Numbered from the stretch's first letter, positions 18,078 to 28,263 are shown. The stretch is DNA of 64,000 bases from Microbacterium sp. MYb66 (GCF_002979435.1 NZ_PCOV01000002.1:1-64000), one strand, 5' to 3'. Notes: generated by a model not told the origin, from the sequence alone. Program-made: numbers and translations.

Positions 18078-18120
18078 TCTCCGCTGCGATCACGAATCGT
18101 GCTCGCGATCGCAGCGGAGA
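18078..18120. terminator. Hairpin terminator of the ABC exporter operon
   Basis: TCTCCGCTGCGATC (18078-18091) pairs perfectly with 18107-18120 over a 15-nt loop. The exporter operon stops at 18135 on the minus strand and would read straight into it. Outer GGGCA/TGCCC bases could extend the stem. Confidence 0.7.
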
Positions 18121-18134
18121 AGATGCCCGGGTCA

Positions 18135-19949
18135 TCAGACCAGTGTCTCCTGCCACGCTGCGTGCAGCTGGGCGAACTTGCCGGTCCCCCCGATGAGGGC
18201 GGCAGGGGTGTCGTCCTCGATGATCTCTCCGTGCTCCATCACCAGCACCCGGTCGGCGATCGCGACCGTCGAGAGGCGGTGCGCGATGATGATCGCCGTG
18301 CGGTCCTTGAGCAGGGTCTGCAGAGCGTCCTGGATCAGGCGCTCCGACGGGATGTCCAGCGATGCGGTCGCCTCGTCGAGGATCAGCACCGCCGGATCGG
18401 CCAGGAACGCCCTGGCGAACGAGATGAGCTGGCGCTGGCCGGCCGAGACCCGCCCTCCGCGCTTGTTCACGTCGGTGCCGTACCCGTCGGGCAGCGAGGA
18501 GATGAACTCGTCGGCGCCGACCGCTCGAGCCGCGGCCCTGATCTCGTCGAGTGTCGCATCGGGCTTTCCGAGGGCGATGTTGTCGGCGACGGTCCCGCTG
18601 AACAGGTAGGCCTCCTGCGTGACCATGACGATCGCGCGGCGCAGGTCCTTCGGGTGCAGCGAGCGCAGGTCGACGCCGTCCAGCGTGACCCGTCCCTCGG
18701 AGGGGTCGTAGAACCGCGAGATGAGCTTGGCCAGCGTGGACTTGCCCGCACCGGTCGTGCCCACCAGGGCGATCGTCTCGCCGGCGGGGATGTCGAGCGA
18801 GAAGTTGGGGAGGATCGTCTTCTCCCCGTTGTAGCCGAAGGTCACCTCGTCGAACTCGATGTGGCCGCGGGACTCCCAGAGGTCGACCGGCTTCTCGGGG
18901 TCCGGGACGGTCGGCACCTCCTCGAGCACGCCCGACACCTTCTCCAGCGCGGCGGTGGCCGACTGGTAGGAGTTCAGGAACATCGCGATCTCCTGCATCG
19001 GAGCGAAGAAGTTGCGCACGTAGAGGACCGCAGAGAGCAGCACTCCCACCGTGAGCGCCCCCTCCGAGACGCGGATGCCGCCCCAGAGCACGACGATGCC
19101 GAGCACGAGGGCTGCGACGCCCATGAGACCGGGCTCGAACGTGCCGAACAGCAGCATCGAACGGCGGTTGACATCGCGGTAGTCGCCCGCGATCTCCTGG
19201 AACGCCTTGTCGTTGCGCGGCTCCTTGCGGAAGGCCTTGACGGCGCGGATGCCCGTCATCGTCTCGACGAACTGCACGATCACCTTCGCGCTGATCACAC
19301 GCGACTCGCGGTAGACCAGCTGCGAGCGGGAGTAGAACCACTTCATCAGGAAGAACAGCGGCACGCCGCCGATCGCGAGGATCAGGCCGGACTGCCAATC
19401 CCAGAAGCACAGGGCGATGAAGGTGAAGAGTCCGAAGAGCACGCCGGAGACGAGTTCGTTCAAGCCTCCGTCGAGGAGTTCCTTGATCGAATCGAGGTCA
19501 CTCGTCTGGCGCGAGATGATGCGACCCGACGTGTACGACTCGTGGAACTCCAGGCTCAGGCGCTGGGTGTGCAGGAAGATCCGCTTGCGCAGATCGAGCA
19601 GCACGGCCTGCGTGAGCTTGGCGGCGATGATGACGTACCACGCGATCAGCACGGCGGCGAAGGCACCCGCCAGCAGGTAGATGCCGCCGATCATGAAGGT
19701 CGGCATCCAGTCGGCCTGGTCGATGGCCGCGGGCAGCGCGCGGTCGAGGCCGATGCTGATGAGGATCGGGCCGGCGACCTGGAGTGCGGTCGACACGATC
19801 AGCACCGCGGCGGCGAGCACGATCCGCGGCTTCAGCGGGCTGACCAGCGATCCGAGCAGTCGCAGGGACCGGCGACGGATCTCTCTGCTCTCCTCGCGGG
19901 TGTACTCGGAACGATCCTCGTTCTGGGTTCCGGTGATGGCGGAGCTCAT
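18135..19949 (-). CDS. ABC exporter half-transporter with consensus ATPase site
   Basis: A 604-residue half-transporter: six-helix membrane domain (about 40-325) plus ATPase domain. Walker A is [10 protein letters not shown] (396-405), signature [14 protein letters not shown] from 501, Walker [13 protein letters not shown] with catalytic E526, and H-loop H557. With the upstream partner it forms a heterodimeric multidrug/lipid-type exporter. The ATG at 19949 overlaps the partner stop as ATGA, so the two are translationally coupled; the frame open further upstream lies inside the partner. The signature has A in place of the second conserved residue (VSAGQ versus LSGGQ), as often happens in heterodimers. 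Substrate unknown; the leader peptide upstream suggests drug-responsive control. Confidence 0.93.
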   Translation of the reverse strand: MSSAITGTQNEDRSEYTREESREIRRRSLRLLGSLVSPLKPRIVLAAAVLIVSTALQVAGPILISIGLDRALPAAIDQADWMPTFMIGGIYLLAGAFAAVLIAWYVIIAAKLTQAVLLDLRKRIFLHTQRLSLEFHESYTSGRIISRQTSDLDSIKELLDGGLNELVSGVLFGLFTFIALCFWDWQSGLILAIGGVPLFFLMKWFYSRSQLVYRESRVISAKVIVQFVETMTGIRAVKAFRKEPRNDKAFQEIAGDYRDVNRRSMLLFGTFEPGLMGVAALVLGIVVLWGGIRVSEGALTVGVLLSAVLYVRNFFAPMQEIAMFLNSYQSATAALEKVSGVLEEVPTVPDPEKPVDLWESRGHIEFDEVTFGYNGEKTILPNFSLDIPAGETIALVGTTGAGKSTLAKLISRFYDPSEGRVTLDGVDLRSLHPKDLRRAIVMVTQEAYLFSGTVADNIALGKPDATLDEIRAAARAVGADEFISSLPDGYGTDVNKRGGRVSAGQRQLISFARAFLADPAVLILDEATASLDIPSERLIQDALQTLLKDRTAIIIAHRLSTVAIADRVLVMEHGEIIEDDTPAALIGGTGKFAQLHAAWQETLV

Positions 19950-21877
19950 CGCTGCACCTCCTTCTCGGTGATCGGGTCTTCGTCGGCGGCCTCGACCCTG
20001 CGGCCCTCGCGAACCTCGTCTTCGACCTCGAGCTGTTCGTCGCGGATGATCGGGATCGCCCCGGTCCGCGCTGCCTCCTCGGCCTCCAGGCTGGAGATGA
20101 CGTGTCGGTAGTGACGGCTGGTCTTCAGCAACTCGGAGTGGGTGCCCACCGCGGTCACGCGGCCGGCCTCGAGCAGCGCGACGCGGTCGGCGAGCGCGAC
20201 GGTCGACGGACGGTGCGCCACGATCATGGCCGTGGTGTCGGCGAGAACGTGTCGCAGAGCCTCTTCCACGAGGGCCTCCGTGTCGACGTCGAGTGCCGAC
20301 AGCGGGTCGTCGAGCACGAGAACCTTCGGCGCTGCCGCCACCGCACGCGCGAGCGCGAGCCTCTGGCGCTGTCCGCCCGAGAGGCTGAGCCCCTCTTCGC
20401 CGATCACGGTCTCGACGCCGTCGGGCAGCGAGTCGACGAAGGCGGCCTGTGCGACCTGCAGTGCCTCCCGCAGCACACGCTCGCCCTCCTCGCTGTGCAC
20501 GTCGAGATCGGCGCGTCCGAGCAGCACGTTCTCTCGCACGGTCGCCGAGAACAGCGTCGCGTCCTCGAACGCCATCGCGATGTGCTGCCGGAGTTCGGCG
20601 AGCGGGAGGTCGCGGACGTCGACGCCGTCGAGCGTGACCCTGCCGCCCGTCACGTCGTACAGACGCGTGGGCAGGGTCGTGAGCGTCGTCTTGCCGCTGC
20701 CGGTGAGTCCCACCAGCGCCATGGTCTCCCCGGGACGCAGCACCAGATCGATGCCGTCGAGCAGATCGCGCTCGTGGGCACCGGCGTCCTGATACCGGAA
20801 GTGCGCGTTCTCGAACGCGAGCTCCCCGCGCGGGTTCTCGATGTGCACGGGGTGCTCCGGGTCGGTGATGGTGTTCGTCTCGGAGAAGATGTCGAACACG
20901 CGGTCGGTCGCCGTGCGGGCGTCGAGCATGAACGAGAACAGGAAGCCGATCGACTCGATGGGCCAACGGAGCACGACGGCCATCGCGAAGAACGCGAACA
21001 GCTGCGCCTCGTCGATCTGGTCCACGGAGATCAGCCAGATGCCGGACATCAAGCTGAGACCGAACGCGATCTGCGGCATGAGGTCGAGCCAGAACCAGAT
21101 CGACGCGATCGCGCCGGCCTTGCTCATCTCGGTCTCGCGCAGCGTCTCGGCCTGGCGGCTGAAGCGGCTGAGGGCATGCTTGCCGCGCCCGAACGCCTTC
21201 AGCACGCGGATGCCGTGCACGCTCTCCTCGACGCTGGTGGCGAGGTCGCCGGCCTGGTCCTGGCTACGACGGGTGAGCGCGCCGTAGCGCTTCTCGAACA
21301 GGTAGCCGCGGATCCACAGCGGGATCGCGGTCACCAGGAAGATCGTTCCCAGCAGCCAGTGCCACCGGAACAGCAGCACCGAGCCGATGACGATCGTGAG
21401 GAGGTTGACGACGAGCAGCACGAGCCCGAACGCCAGCCAGCGACGGATGAGGCCGATGTCCTGCATCATGCGGCTGAGCAGCTGACCCGAACCCCACCGG
21501 TCGTGGAACGACACCGGAAGGGTCTGCAGGCGCGAGTACAGCTCGGTGCGCATCTTGTACTCGACCTCGGTGGAGGGGTTGAGCACGAACTGACGACGCA
21601 GCCAGACCATCAGCGCCTCGCCGAGCCCGAGCGCGAAGACGGCGACGGCACCCCAGACGATCGCACTGATCTCGCCCGAGTAGACGGGGCCGCTGATGAT
21701 CTGCTCGAGGACGATCGGGATCATCAGGGCGATGATCGCGGCGATGAGCGCGCTGGCAGCACCGCCGGCGAGCCGCCAGATGACGGGCTTCACGAAGGGC
21801 TTCAGACGCCACAGTGCGGCCGGAGTGGAAAGGGTGGACGAAGGCGAGGGATTCTGCGCGGAAGGCGAGGAAGACAT
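19946..21877 (-). CDS. ABC exporter half-transporter with degenerate ATPase site
   Basis: A 643-residue half-transporter, first gene of the exporter pair. Six hydrophobic helices lie within about 30-320. The ATPase domain has Walker [11 protein letters not shown] (389-398) and signature [16 protein letters not shown]. Walker B is [12 protein letters not shown], with Asp524 where the catalytic Glu is expected, and the Q-loop reads [10 protein letters not shown] with Glu in place of Gln. These substitutions mark one degenerate site, the usual asymmetry of heterodimeric exporters such as TM287/288 and BmrCD. A charged tail of about 45 residues follows the ATPase core. The start is 44 nt downstream of a strong hairpin and a leader ORF. 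Confidence 0.93.
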   Translation of the reverse strand: MSSSPSAQNPSPSSTLSTPAALWRLKPFVKPVIWRLAGGAASALIAAIIALMIPIVLEQIISGPVYSGEISAIVWGAVAVFALGLGEALMVWLRRQFVLNPSTEVEYKMRTELYSRLQTLPVSFHDRWGSGQLLSRMMQDIGLIRRWLAFGLVLLVVNLLTIVIGSVLLFRWHWLLGTIFLVTAIPLWIRGYLFEKRYGALTRRSQDQAGDLATSVEESVHGIRVLKAFGRGKHALSRFSRQAETLRETEMSKAGAIASIWFWLDLMPQIAFGLSLMSGIWLISVDQIDEAQLFAFFAMAVVLRWPIESIGFLFSFMLDARTATDRVFDIFSETNTITDPEHPVHIENPRGELAFENAHFRYQDAGAHERDLLDGIDLVLRPGETMALVGLTGSGKTTLTTLPTRLYDVTGGRVTLDGVDVRDLPLAELRQHIAMAFEDATLFSATVRENVLLGRADLDVHSEEGERVLREALQVAQAAFVDSLPDGVETVIGEEGLSLSGGQRQRLALARAVAAAPKVLVLDDPLSALDVDTEALVEEALRHVLADTTAMIVAHRPSTVALADRVALLEAGRVTAVGTHSELLKTSRHYRHVISSLEAEEAARTGAIPIIRDEQLEVEDEVREGRRVEAADEDPITEKEVQR

Positions 21878-21921
21878 GTCTCTCAGACGAGTTTCGTATG
21901 GACAGCGATTGCGGAAGGGGA

Positions 21922-21957
21922 CGGATGCGAGAGCGGACTCAGGGAGTCCGGCATCCG
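21922..21957 (-). terminator. Hairpin between leader ORF and ABC exporter (candidate attenuator)
   Basis: In mRNA order (minus strand), CGGATGC and CGGACTC are followed by a 3-nt loop, GAGTCCG, a 5-nt bulge, then GCATCCG: a 14-bp stem with one bulge. It begins 22 nt after the leader stop codon and ends 44 nt before the exporter ATG. No T-tract follows. Confidence 0.55.
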
Positions 21958-21979
21958 AAGAAGAAGGGGCGGGGTGGCT

Positions 21980-22045
21980 CTAGGAGAGCGGACGCGCCGG
22001 GGTCGAGCCGAGAGCGGCGATCCGCGCGGTGGCGATCGTGATCAT
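21980..22045 (-). CDS. 21-codon leader peptide upstream of the ABC exporter
   Basis: A short frame of 21 sense codons and a TAG stop. Its ATG at 22045 has a near-ideal ribosome site, AGGAGG, ending 5 nt upstream, which is better than most full-length genes in this window. The peptide begins MITIATARIAALG and ends in TPARPLS; it is neutral to basic with no membrane segment. A -35/-10 pair lies upstream and a hairpin lies between it and the exporter genes. This order (promoter, strong site, short peptide, hairpin, resistance-type transporter) is that of ribosome-mediated attenuation. The peptide is not one I recognise. Confidence 0.6.
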   Translation of the reverse strand: MITIATARIAALGSTPARPLS

Positions 22046-22098
22046 GGTGTCCTCCTCAGGGGCTCGGCTATGTCGTCCGGTCGGCGCGACAGCCCACC

Positions 22099-22128
22099 AG
22101 CCTATGGCTGTGAACCAGCTGAATGCAA
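22099..22128 (-). promoter_or_regulatory. Promoter of the leader/ABC exporter unit
   Basis: On the minus strand TTGCAT (22123-22128) is followed after 18 nt by TAGGCT (22099-22104), about 53 nt before the leader ATG. This is the clearest -35/-10 pair noticed in the window. Confidence 0.5.
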
Positions 22129-22185
22129 GAGTCATTCCCGATCCGCCGAATCCTGCTCCCGGAAGGGATCGATCGCCGGCTCGGG

Positions 22186-23229
22186 TCAGACGCCGACCGC
22201 GCCGCCCAGCTCCGACCGGAGGAATCGCCGCACGTTGCCGCCCAGCACCGCGAGGATGTCCGCTTCCGGCCAGCCGCGACGAAGCAGGGCCTCCGTGACG
22301 AGCGGGAGCCCTTCCGGACCGTCCAGCCCCGGCAGGTACTGGTCGGCCGGCACGCCCTCGATCGTCGTCTGCACGCAGCACGGCGCCGTCGTGTCGTCGA
22401 GCACCTCGCGGACGAAGTCCGGCCCCATCCCCACGTGCGCGATGCCGGCGACATCCACCACTCGCTCGAAGTGATCGATCAGGGTGTCGATCGTGTACTC
22501 GCTCGCGTGCAGGTACCCCGCGAAGAAGTTGACGCAGACGACTCCCCCGCCGGCCGCGACACCCGCGATCTGCGCATCGGTGAGGTTCCGATGGTGGTCG
22601 AACAGCGCCCGCACGGACGAATGCGTCGCGATGACAGGACGCGTGGCGAGCTCCAGGACGTGGTCGACGCCGCCCGCGCCGAGGTGGCTGATGTCGAACA
22701 CCATTCCGATGCGCTCCATCTCGGCGAGCGCCTGGATCCCGTTGCGCGTGAGCCTGCTGCCTGCGGCGTCCTCTCCGCTGCCGTCGGCGAAGGCGCTGCG
22801 CCCGAAGTGGGCGACCGACCCCACCCGCACGCCGAGTCGATGCACCGTCTCCAGCAGCTCGACGTCGTCGGCGATGCCCGGCATACCTTCCAGCGCCAGT
22901 ACCAGCGCGATGCGCCCGTCCCCGATCACGCGGTCGATGTCGTCGCCGTCGAGACACAGGCCGACGGCATCCGCGTTCCCCTCGGCCAGCCGGTGAGCGG
23001 CCTCGATCATGCGGAGCGTGCGGCGCAGCGCACCCTCCGGCCGATACTCGTCGTCGATGAAGACCGGCAGGATCTGCAGATCCACGCCCCCCGCCTGCAG
23101 TTGAGGGAGCCATCGGGCGCGGAAGAAGTCCGACCACAGTTCCGGCGAACGAGTCGCCACGGCACACAGCAGGTCGTTGTGCGCGTCGGCGACGACAGCG
23201 CGTCGGTGCAGATCGAGTGCGTCGTTCAT
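22186..23229 (-). CDS. Membrane (renal) dipeptidase family peptidase
   Basis: A 347-residue zinc peptidase of the renal dipeptidase family (M19), which cleaves dipeptides, often with a D-residue at the C-terminal position. Metal-site motifs are visible: DAHNDLL (H and D near 15-19), the bridging Glu in LALEGMPG near 115, DISHL near 184, and IATHSS near 205. Near 270 the sequence is HVGMGPDFVRE, where the family usually has GSDFDG, so the substrate pocket may differ. No signal peptide is seen. It may take part in D-amino-acid or wall-peptide turnover with the 4.5-12.5 kb locus, but it is not linked to it in sequence. It is a single gene. Confidence 0.9.
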   Translation of the reverse strand: MNDALDLHRRAVVADAHNDLLCAVATRSPELWSDFFRARWLPQLQAGGVDLQILPVFIDDEYRPEGALRRTLRMIEAAHRLAEGNADAVGLCLDGDDIDRVIGDGRIALVLALEGMPGIADDVELLETVHRLGVRVGSVAHFGRSAFADGSGEDAAGSRLTRNGIQALAEMERIGMVFDISHLGAGGVDHVLELATRPVIATHSSVRALFDHHRNLTDAQIAGVAAGGGVVCVNFFAGYLHASEYTIDTLIDHFERVVDVAGIAHVGMGPDFVREVLDDTTAPCCVQTTIEGVPADQYLPGLDGPEGLPLVTEALLRRGWPEADILAVLGGNVRRFLRSELGGAVGV

Positions 23230-23397
23230 GTTCGTCCGTCCGTCGTCGGGAAGGCCGTGACCGCTCCCCTCTCCGAGGTCCGGGAGCTGCGGCTTCGGCC
23301 CCTCCCCAGTCTCTCCACGGAAGGAGCCTACGTCCGCGACACGCTCAGCACTTCGTCGAGGAACACGATCGCGGGGGCCCGTGCTTGTGCCCTCGAC

Positions 23398-23895
23398 TCA
23401 ACCCTCGACGGCTTCTCGAGCGAGAAGGCTCTCCTTCACATCCAGCCCCCAGGCGAAGCCGCCGAGGCTGCCGTCGGTGCGCAGCACCCGATGGCAGGGC
23501 ACGAAGAGCGCCGGAGCGTTGCGTGCGCAGATGGATGCTGCCGCTCGCACCGCGCGCGGATTGCCGAGCTGCGCGGCGAAGCCCGTGTACGTGAGCGGCG
23601 CGCCGGGTTCGATCGCACGCAACGCCGACCAGCCGGCGAGCTGGAGCGCGGTGCCGGACTGCTTCACGGCGACGGCGTCGATGGCCGACAGGTCGCCCGC
23701 GTAATAGGCCAGCACGGCAGCGGCGGCATCCGTCTCGCTCTCGCGGAGTTCGCCGGGGCGGGCCGCCGCGGAGAGGCGTCCGAGGATGGACTCGACGTCG
23801 GAGGTCCAGCCGGACGACAGCACGCGCTGCCGGTCGTCGGCGAGGATCGTGAAGGCACCGTCCGGCGTCTCGATGGTCTGGATGAGGGCGGTCAT
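23398..23895 (-). CDS. ogt: Methylated-DNA-[protein]-cysteine S-methyltransferase
   Basis: A 165-residue O6-alkylguanine transferase that repairs alkylated DNA by irreversible transfer to Cys134 in the PCHRV motif. The helix-turn-helix core and the terminal GGFAWG (substrate-site Gly-Gly) segment are present. The ATG at 23895 overlaps the stop of the Ada/AlkA gene as ATGA, so the two are translationally coupled: the upstream protein is regulator and glycosylase, this one the transferase. Together they form a compact adaptive response to alkylation. Confidence 0.95.
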   Translation of the reverse strand: MTALIQTIETPDGAFTILADDRQRVLSSGWTSDVESILGRLSAAARPGELRESETDAAAAVLAYYAGDLSAIDAVAVKQSGTALQLAGWSALRAIEPGAPLTYTGFAAQLGNPRAVRAAASICARNAPALFVPCHRVLRTDGSLGGFAWGLDVKESLLAREAVEG

Positions 23896-25412
23896 GAGTT
23901 CTCCTTCGTCGACGTGTCGAGGGTGGGGGCCGGACGAGAGCCGGATGCCGTCCGCCGACGCCCCACGGGGCGCACCGGGGCGGCGCGCCAGAGATGTGCG
24001 CTGAGGTAGCTGCGCCAGGGGGCCGTGCGTTCCGCCCAGGCGGTGAGAGGCCGAGCCTCTCCGGGCAGACCGGAGGCCGCCGCGCCGGCGCGCAGGGCGA
24101 CGTCGCCCGGCAACAGGATGTCGGGGTCGCCGAGCACGCGCATGCGCACGTAGTCGGCTGTCCAGGGCCCGATGCCCGGCATCGCGAGGAGCCTGGCACG
24201 TTGCTCGGGTCCGTCATCGCCCACGGTGAGTGCGAGCGACCCGTCGGCGAGGGCGGCCGCAGCACCGGTGATGGCGCGGATGCGAGCCGCAGGACCCCGC
24301 AGCACCTCGGCGCCGTGCTCGGCGATGGCCGACATCGTCGGGAACAGCAGGCCGTCTTCGGTGCGCTCCCCCAGCGCCTCGGCGAGGGCGGTGAGCGCGG
24401 TGCGTGCGGCGACGACCGTGATCTGCTGCCCGACCATGGCCCGGATGAGCATCTCGTGCGGATCGGCGGATCCCGGAACGCGGATGCCGGGCGTGCGGGC
24501 CACGAGTGGTGCGATCTCCGGGTGCGCGGAGAGCGCCTCGTCGATCGCCAGCGGATCGGCATCGAGGTCGAAGATGCGCCGCGCGGTCGACACCAGTGGC
24601 GCCAGATCGCCCAGGCGAGCGACACGGGCCCGGAGATGCAGGCGTGCCTCCTCGTCCTGACTCACCTCGAACCAGGCGGGGCCGCCCGCCATCCGCAGAT
24701 GCCGCGAGAACGACGTCGCCGTGGTCTCTTCGACACCGGGCAGCGCGCGAGCACTCATCCAGGCGAAGATGCCGCTCGTGTCGAGTGGACCCCGGTAGGG
24801 CAGCATGAGATCGATCGCGCCGGGAACGGCGGATGCCGGCAGACGGCGACGCGCCCTGAGCTCGCCCGGCGTGAGACCGAACACGTCGCGAATCGTGTCA
24901 TTGCACTGTCGGATGCTGGCGAACCCGGCCGAGAACGCGACATCGGAGATCGGCATGGCGGTGCCGACGAGCAGCATCCGCGCCGTGTGCGCCCGATGCG
25001 CCCTGGCGAGCGCGAGTGGGCCGGCGCCGAGTTCGGTGGTCAGCAGCCGCGTGAGGTGCCTGCTCGAGTAGCCCAGACGCATGGCCAATCCCGGAACGCC
25101 CTCGCGCTCCACCACACCGTCGGAGATCAGGCGCATGGCGCGCGCGGCGGTGTCACCGCGGATGTCCCACGCGGGCGAACCGGGGGCGGCTTCGGGCAGG
25201 CAGCGCTTGCAGGCCCGATATCCGGCCTCGTGCGCGGCGGCGCTCGTCGGATAGAACGTCACGTTCTGCGGCTTCGGCGTGCGTGCGGGGCAGCTCGGCC
25301 GGCAGTAGATGCCGGTCGAGCGGACGGCCGTGACGAACTGTCCGTCGAAGCGGGTGTCGCGCGCGCTGATGGCCCGGTAGCGCTCGTCGAAGTCGGTCAC
25401 GGGGAAGCTCAT
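23892..25412 (-). CDS. Ada-type regulator fused to AlkA DNA-3-methyladenine glycosylase
   Basis: A 506-residue fusion. The Ada metal-binding domain is at about 8-80 with [10 protein letters not shown] and YRACKRC, whose Cys residues bind zinc and accept methyl groups from phosphotriesters. An AraC-type DNA-binding region follows at about 85-200, with [11 protein letters not shown] and [20 protein letters not shown]. An AlkA glycosylase module occupies about 205-480, with the helix-hairpin-helix [15 protein letters not shown] and, about 10 residues later, the Asp-containing loop LPGDVAL. The protein should sense methyl damage, activate transcription and excise 3-methyladenine. The start at 25412 has GGAGG right before it; CAGAGT also lies 6 nt upstream. 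Confidence 0.93.
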   Translation of the reverse strand: MSFPVTDFDERYRAISARDTRFDGQFVTAVRSTGIYCRPSCPARTPKPQNVTFYPTSAAAHEAGYRACKRCLPEAAPGSPAWDIRGDTAARAMRLISDGVVEREGVPGLAMRLGYSSRHLTRLLTTELGAGPLALARAHRAHTARMLLVGTAMPISDVAFSAGFASIRQCNDTIRDVFGLTPGELRARRRLPASAVPGAIDLMLPYRGPLDTSGIFAWMSARALPGVEETTATSFSRHLRMAGGPAWFEVSQDEEARLHLRARVARLGDLAPLVSTARRIFDLDADPLAIDEALSAHPEIAPLVARTPGIRVPGSADPHEMLIRAMVGQQITVVAARTALTALAEALGERTEDGLLFPTMSAIAEHGAEVLRGPAARIRAITGAAAALADGSLALTVGDDGPEQRARLLAMPGIGPWTADYVRMRVLGDPDILLPGDVALRAGAAASGLPGEARPLTAWAERTAPWRSYLSAHLWRAAPVRPVGRRRTASGSRPAPTLDTSTKENS

Positions 25413-25529
25413 GCCTCCACTCTGTCACGCAACACCGACGTCGACTGGCGGAAATCGGACATGGCGGTGGAGGCCTCCTGCACCGAGACCCGCCCTGACG
25501 AGTCCGCCGATGCGGACCCGCCCTCTCGC

Positions 25530-26282
25530 TCAGTAGCGGGTGAGATCCACGCCGAGCTCGCCGAGGAGCCGCTCCACGATCGCGATGAACTCGGGTTGCG
25601 TCCTGCTCCGCTCGGTGCCGAGGTGACGCACGTCGAGGTCGACGTCGATCACACCGTCCACGAGCACGATCACCCGGTCGGCGAGATACACGGCCTCCTC
25701 GACGTCGTGGGTGACCAGCAGGGTCGCGAAGCCGTGATGTTCACGCAGCGTGAAGAGCAGGTTCTGCATCTCCAGGCGGGTCAGCGCGTCAAGCGCGGCG
25801 AAGGGCTCGTCGAGCAGCATGAGGCGCGGCTCGCGGACGATCGCTCGCGCGATCGCGACGCGCTGCTGCTCACCACCGGACAGAATGCCCGGCCATGATC
25901 CGGAGAGTTCGTCCAGACGCACCTCGCGCAGCGCGTCCCGGGCGCGAGCGCGCACCGAATCGCCCGCGAGGCCCAGCGCGACGTTGGCAGACACCCGCAG
26001 CGACGGCACCAGGCGCGGTTCCTGGAACACGACCGTGCGGCGCGGGTTCACCAGCGCCGCACCGGCGGTCGCGTCGTCGAGGCCGGCGGCGATCCGCAGT
26101 ATCGTCGTCTTCCCGCTCCCGCTCTTGCCGAGCAGTGCCACGAACTCGTTCTCGGCGATGTCGAGGTCGACACCGTGCAGCACGGTCCGCTCGCCGAAGG
26201 CCTTGGTCACTCCGGAGAAGGACAGAGCCAGCGCAGCGGCGTCCCCGTGCTGCTCCTGGTGCTCGCTCCGCGTGGTGCTCAT
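25530..26282 (-). CDS. ABC importer ATPase, SsuB/TauB type
   Basis: A 250-residue importer ATPase. Walker A LGKSGSGKTT (51-60), Q-loop VVFQEP, signature LSGGEQQRVAIARA (134-147), Walker B LMLLDEPFAALD (154-165) and THDVEEAVYLADR are all present and typical of SsuB/TauB/nitrate-type ATPases. It powers uptake through the adjacent permease. The ATG at 26282 overlaps the permease stop as ATGA. Together with the SsuD-like LLM genes nearby, sulfonate or another organosulfur compound is the likely cargo (inference). Confidence 0.92.
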   Translation of the reverse strand: MSTTRSEHQEQHGDAAALALSFSGVTKAFGERTVLHGVDLDIAENEFVALLGKSGSGKTTILRIAAGLDDATAGAALVNPRRTVVFQEPRLVPSLRVSANVALGLAGDSVRARARDALREVRLDELSGSWPGILSGGEQQRVAIARAIVREPRLMLLDEPFAALDALTRLEMQNLLFTLREHHGFATLLVTHDVEEAVYLADRVIVLVDGVIDVDLDVRHLGTERSRTQPEFIAIVERLLGELGVDLTRY

Positions 26283-27124
26283 CGGACCCCCTTTCGACCG
26301 AGCCACGGCAACGCCGCCTTCTCGGCGCCCCGAACGGCGAGGTCGCCGAGAAGGCCGAGCACGCCGTAGACGATGATCACCGCGAAGATGACGTCCACCC
26401 GGAAGAACTGGAGCCCCTGGTTCGCGAGGAAACCCAGACCGGACTGCGCGTTGATCGTCTCCGCCGCGACCAGCAGCAGCACGGAGAGCGACACTGCGAG
26501 GCGCAGACCGTTGAAGATCGACGGCAGGGCCGCCGGGAGGATGACCAATCGGATCGTCTGGGAGCGACTGAGGTCGAACACCCGCGCCGTCTCGATCAGC
26601 TTCTTGTCGACGTGCTTGATCCCGTTGGAGGTGTTGACGTAGATCGGAGCGGCGACGGCGAAGGCGATCACCAGGATCTTCGGAAGCTCGCTCAGCCCGA
26701 ACCAGGCGACGAAGAGGGGCAGGATGGCCAGTACCGGGACGGTGCGCAGGATCTGGGCGACCGGGTCGACGATGGCCTCCCCGATCCGGTTGAGGCCGCT
26801 GATGATGCCCGCGCTCAGGCCGACGACGCCGCCGACGAGCAGACCCGCCCCCGCTCTGGCGAGGGAGATTCCGAGGGCCTCGAAGAGGCGACCGGTCACG
26901 ATGAGCTGCCAGAGCGTGTCGAGGACCTGCGCCGGATGGGAGAACACGCTCGTGTTGATGAGTCCGGATGAGGCGAACAGCGCCCACGCCGCGATCACGA
27001 CGACGGGGATCGCGGCCCCGAGGGAGACCACACCCCACAGAGGCAGACGTGCACGGCCGCCGCGATACGCGGGTCGGAGCGCGGCGGTGTCGACGGAGGA
27101 CGCCGGTGTGCTGATGACGGACAT
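26279..27124 (-). CDS. ABC importer permease, SsuC/TauC type
   Basis: A 281-residue BPD-type permease with about six membrane helices. It has the EAA loop as EALGISLARAGAGLLVGGVV and the SsuC-like GIKHVDKKLIETARVFDLSRS region that contacts the ATPase. The ATG at 27124 is chosen, with GGAG about 10 nt upstream; a GTG at 27172 would add 16 residues but has poor ribosome-site context. It sits between the substrate-binding protein and ATPase genes, with ATGA coupling to the latter. Likely part of an organosulfur importer. Confidence 0.88.
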   Translation of the reverse strand: MSVISTPASSVDTAALRPAYRGGRARLPLWGVVSLGAAIPVVVIAAWALFASSGLINTSVFSHPAQVLDTLWQLIVTGRLFEALGISLARAGAGLLVGGVVGLSAGIISGLNRIGEAIVDPVAQILRTVPVLAILPLFVAWFGLSELPKILVIAFAVAAPIYVNTSNGIKHVDKKLIETARVFDLSRSQTIRLVILPAALPSIFNGLRLAVSLSVLLLVAAETINAQSGLGFLANQGLQFFRVDVIFAVIIVYGVLGLLGDLAVRGAEKAALPWLGRKGVR

Positions 27125-27183
27125 ATGAGTTCTGCTCCGGTCGGGGAACGGGGGTGCGGCAGGCGCCGTCACCCCCGTTCAGG

Positions 27184-28263
27184 TCAGGGCTGAGGCTGCG
27201 GGAACGTCTCGACGAGCTTCTGGAAGCGGTCATCGAAGAACACCGATACGTCTTCGATCTCGTTCTGGATCGCGCCGTCCTCGAAGTAGAGATCAGCGTT
27301 CTGCTGCACCCCGGCGAAGAGCTCATCGTCGAAAGTGCGCTGCTTGGTCCCGACCAGGCTGTTCCAGTTGTACTCGGCCTGCTCAGGGGTGAGCTGTTGC
27401 TCGGACTCGTACAGGGCCACGATCTCATCCTCGTGCGCATCCCAATAGCTGGTGTTCAGCTCGTTGAACCGCACGTACCAGTCGGCGATCGCTGCCTCCT
27501 TCACCGGGTCGGCGAGAGTCTTCGTGGTGGCCGCGTAGCCTCGGAGCACAGGAACACCCAGCTCGCGGCTGGTGATGAGGATCTTGGCTTCGCCGCTCGC
27601 GAGAAGGGGCGCGATGAGGGTGAATCCGCTCGTGAACACGTCGGCCTGGCCGGTCGTGAACGCCGCGACCTGCTCGGGCGAGGTCTGGAACGAGACTCCG
27701 GAGATGTCGTCGTGCGTGAGGCCCGCCTCCTGGAGATTCGCCAGAAACGACGGGTATGCGTCCCCACTGGTGCTCCACGCCCAGGAAGCGCCCTCGAGGT
27801 CGTCGATGGAGTCGATTCCGGAGTCGGTTCGCACCGCGGTTCCGAACCAGGGATACTCGCCCTCCTGGTCAGGGGACCAGCCGCCGATCAGCTTGACCGG
27901 CGCGCTCTCCGCCGTCCACGGCACCGGCTCGTTGCCCGCCTGGAGCACCGGGGTGCTGACGCCGTAGAACGCCAGGTCCAACTCGCCGCTGTTGAGCCCT
28001 GTGACCTGCTGCGGGAAGGTCGCGACCGAGGTCTCGACCTTGTACGGGGCGTCGTCGAAGAGACCGGAGTCCTCGATCAGACGAGCCCAGACGGTGTCGA
28101 GGACGCCGACCTTGAGGGTGACGCCCGTGAGATCGATCTCCTGCGTCGGGTCTGCGGTGGCGGCCTCGGCCTCGGGCTGCGCAGCGCATCCGGCAGTGCC
28201 GGCGAGGACCGCGAATGCGGTGAGTGCGACGCCGACGGCGAGCGCGATTCGTGTGCGGGGCAT
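27184..28263 (-). CDS. ABC importer substrate-binding lipoprotein, SsuA type
   Basis: A 359-residue lipoprotein of the SsuA/NMT1 (sulfonate/nitrate/taurine) class. It has a signal peptide and a lipobox ending TAGC, with lipidated Cys26. The mature part opens LKVGVLDTVWARLIEDSGLF, and LDLAFYGVSTPVLQAGNEPVP near 98-118 is typical of the family's ligand cleft. It captures substrate outside the membrane and hands it to the permease. The start has AAGGAA about 7 nt upstream. A 129-nt gap separates it from the upstream LLM gene; I saw no clear terminator or leader peptide there. Confidence 0.9.
   Translation of the reverse strand: MPRTRIALAVGVALTAFAVLAGTAGCAAQPEAEAATADPTQEIDLTGVTLKVGVLDTVWARLIEDSGLFDDAPYKVETSVATFPQQVTGLNSGELDLAFYGVSTPVLQAGNEPVPWTAESAPVKLIGGWSPDQEGEYPWFGTAVRTDSGIDSIDDLEGASWAWSTSGDAYPSFLANLQEAGLTHDDISGVSFQTSPEQVAAFTTGQADVFTSGFTLIAPLLASGEAKILITSRELGVPVLRGYAATTKTLADPVKEAAIADWYVRFNELNTSYWDAHEDEIVALYESEQQLTPEQAEYNWNSLVGTKQRTFDDELFAGVQQNADLYFEDGAIQNEIEDVSVFFDDRFQKLVETFPQPQP

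Noticed and set aside
19950..20966. Extended N-terminus of the second ABC half-transporter
   Set aside because: It overlaps the first half-transporter in another frame. ATGA at 19946-19949 and ABC membrane-domain homology mark the real start.
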